Part shown: positions 63,335 through 64,000 of the stretch, piece after piece
Layout: each line of letters opens with the position of its first letter
Position numbering within the stretch: position 1 is the stretch's first letter
Assembly: GCA_965370315.1 (NCBI GenBank)
Contig: CBDUTO010000002.1
Coordinates: 21,933-85,932 of the forward strand
Reading direction: 5' to 3'
DNA from: 1-14-2-50-31-20 sp965370315
GTDB lineage: Bacteria; Bacteroidota; Ignavibacteria; Ignavibacteriales; Melioribacteraceae
Length of the DNA stretch: 64,000 bases
The notes under the pieces: model-generated
The model's database searches: none
What the model was told of the DNA's origin: nothing
The model's input: the letters and a program-made list of their open reading frames with translations, nothing else
Made by a program: the position numbers and the translations under genes

Positions 63335-63462
63335 AGTGACTGGTTTAAATCATCCACTTGTAAAATTGAAATAACTAAAGCTAACAAAAACATATTGTCA
63401 TCAATTATTTTAGCAATTATTCCACAAATTCCCTAATCTGCATCATCTTATAGTACAGCAGC

Positions 63463-63527
63463 CATTAACTTATCTAAATACATAATCTTTAATCTCTATT
63501 GTTAATTCATACAAACTTAATTATTTT
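63463..63527. repeat. 65-base direct repeat, right copy
   Basis: This copy lies between the RhuM gene and the following GNAT gene and matches the left copy (62027-62091) at 59 of 65 positions. The rest of the 222-base spacer has no gene. Confidence 0.8.
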
Positions 63528-63556
63528 GAAAAAAAAACAATTACAAATAATACACC

Positions 63557-63979
63557 ATGACTAATAAGAAAAAACACACTATCATATTCAAGAATACATT
63601 ACCAAATTCTAAAGATTATTGGAATTTATTCCAAACTACCGGATGGAATAAAGAGTATAATTTTTCACTTGAAGACTTAGAAATGGCCATTAAAAATAGT
63701 TGGTATATATGTTCATTATACGACTTGGATGAACTAGTTGGTTTTGGAAGAGTGATAGCTGATGGAGTACACCATGCATTAATTGTAGACTTGATAATTC
63801 ATCCTGAGTATCAAGGAAAAGGACTGGGCAGTAAATTGCTAAACCGATTAGTAAGTAAATGTAAAGACAATAATATCAGAGATATTCAGCTATTTGCTGC
63901 AAAAGATAAGTTTTCATTTTATGAAAATTTTGGATTTAATAAGAGACCACATAATGCTCCTGGAATGGAGCTTGTTTAA
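63557..63979 (+). CDS. GNAT-family N-acetyltransferase
   Basis: A 140-residue acetyltransferase with a complete GNAT core: GFGRVIADGVHHALIVDLII (strands 2-4), HPEYQGKGLGSKLLNRLV (motif A, Q/R-x-x-G-x-G) and FYENFGFNKRP (motif B). It belongs to the small single-domain branch often found in gene cassettes and has no close likeness to the other GNAT at 61508. The substrate is unknown. The start codon is 30 bases after the right copy of the direct repeat, so its promoter probably lies inside or just before the repeat. The gene ends 21 bases before the window end. Confidence 0.9.
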   Translation: MTNKKKHTIIFKNTLPNSKDYWNLFQTTGWNKEYNFSLEDLEMAIKNSWYICSLYDLDELVGFGRVIADGVHHALIVDLIIHPEYQGKGLGSKLLNRLVSKCKDNNIRDIQLFAAKDKFSFYENFGFNKRPHNAPGMELV

Positions 63980-64000
63980 CAAGAGATTTAATATGATCAG

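Overview
The window is AT-rich, gene-dense DNA from what looks like a member of the Ignavibacteria, or a close relative in the Bacteroidetes/Chlorobi group. This is inferred from a type IX secretion C-terminal sorting domain with the SQNYPNPFNP signature, several huge two-component-regulator-propeller proteins ending in SpoIIE-type phosphatases, DUF481 and lipoprotein envelope genes, and the frequent lack of strong Shine-Dalgarno sites. No rRNA, CRISPR array or complete prophage is visible. Two tRNA genes are present: Arg-CCT and initiator fMet-CAT.

Layout. 0-12.7 kb: two tandem paralogous envelope genes, a sulfatase lipoprotein, housekeeping genes (rlmB, hisS, an EIIA-Ntr-like protein), an unrecognised Rossmann-fold protein, a TPR operon, and an accessory stretch of three membrane-anchored + strand genes (SHOCT protein, EF-hand-like protein, Mrr-type nuclease) separated by structured intergenic repeats. 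12.8-33.7 kb: a partner-switching signalling locus. It holds four very large SpoIIE-type phosphatases (three with propeller sensors, one with tandem cytosolic repeats), an RsbW-like kinase, two STAS proteins and an 893-residue protein that joins a cyclic-nucleotide-binding domain to a STAS domain through about 600 residues of coiled coil. 33.8-49 kb: transporters (cation-chloride cotransporter family, MATE, DAACS), a secreted M14 carboxypeptidase, a gene broken by an in-frame stop, proC, a decayed GIY-YIG element, hemW, an outer-membrane protein/lipoprotein pair and recN. 49.2-55.5 kb: tRNA-fMet, a beta carbonic anhydrase, then a translationally coupled pair, an AAA ATPase with a PD-(D/E)xK-like C-terminus and a 1363-residue DUF4062-like/NACHT/repeat protein, which is a strong candidate two-gene defence system. 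55.7-64 kb: the threonine-degradation genes kbl and tdh with a MITE-like element between them, a DUF481 and a DUF819 membrane protein, an IS200/IS605-like transposase among palindromes, and a RhuM gene bracketed by 65-bp direct repeats with GNAT genes on either side.

How the genes may work together. In the signalling locus the expected logic is that the RsbW-like kinase phosphorylates STAS proteins and the four sensor phosphatases dephosphorylate them in response to different periplasmic or cytosolic cues; the cNMP-coiled-coil-STAS protein would add a second-messenger-responsive or scaffold STAS partner. No sigma factor is encoded nearby, so the output is unknown. Palindromic repeats of at least four families are scattered through intergenic regions and in one case lie inside a coding sequence.
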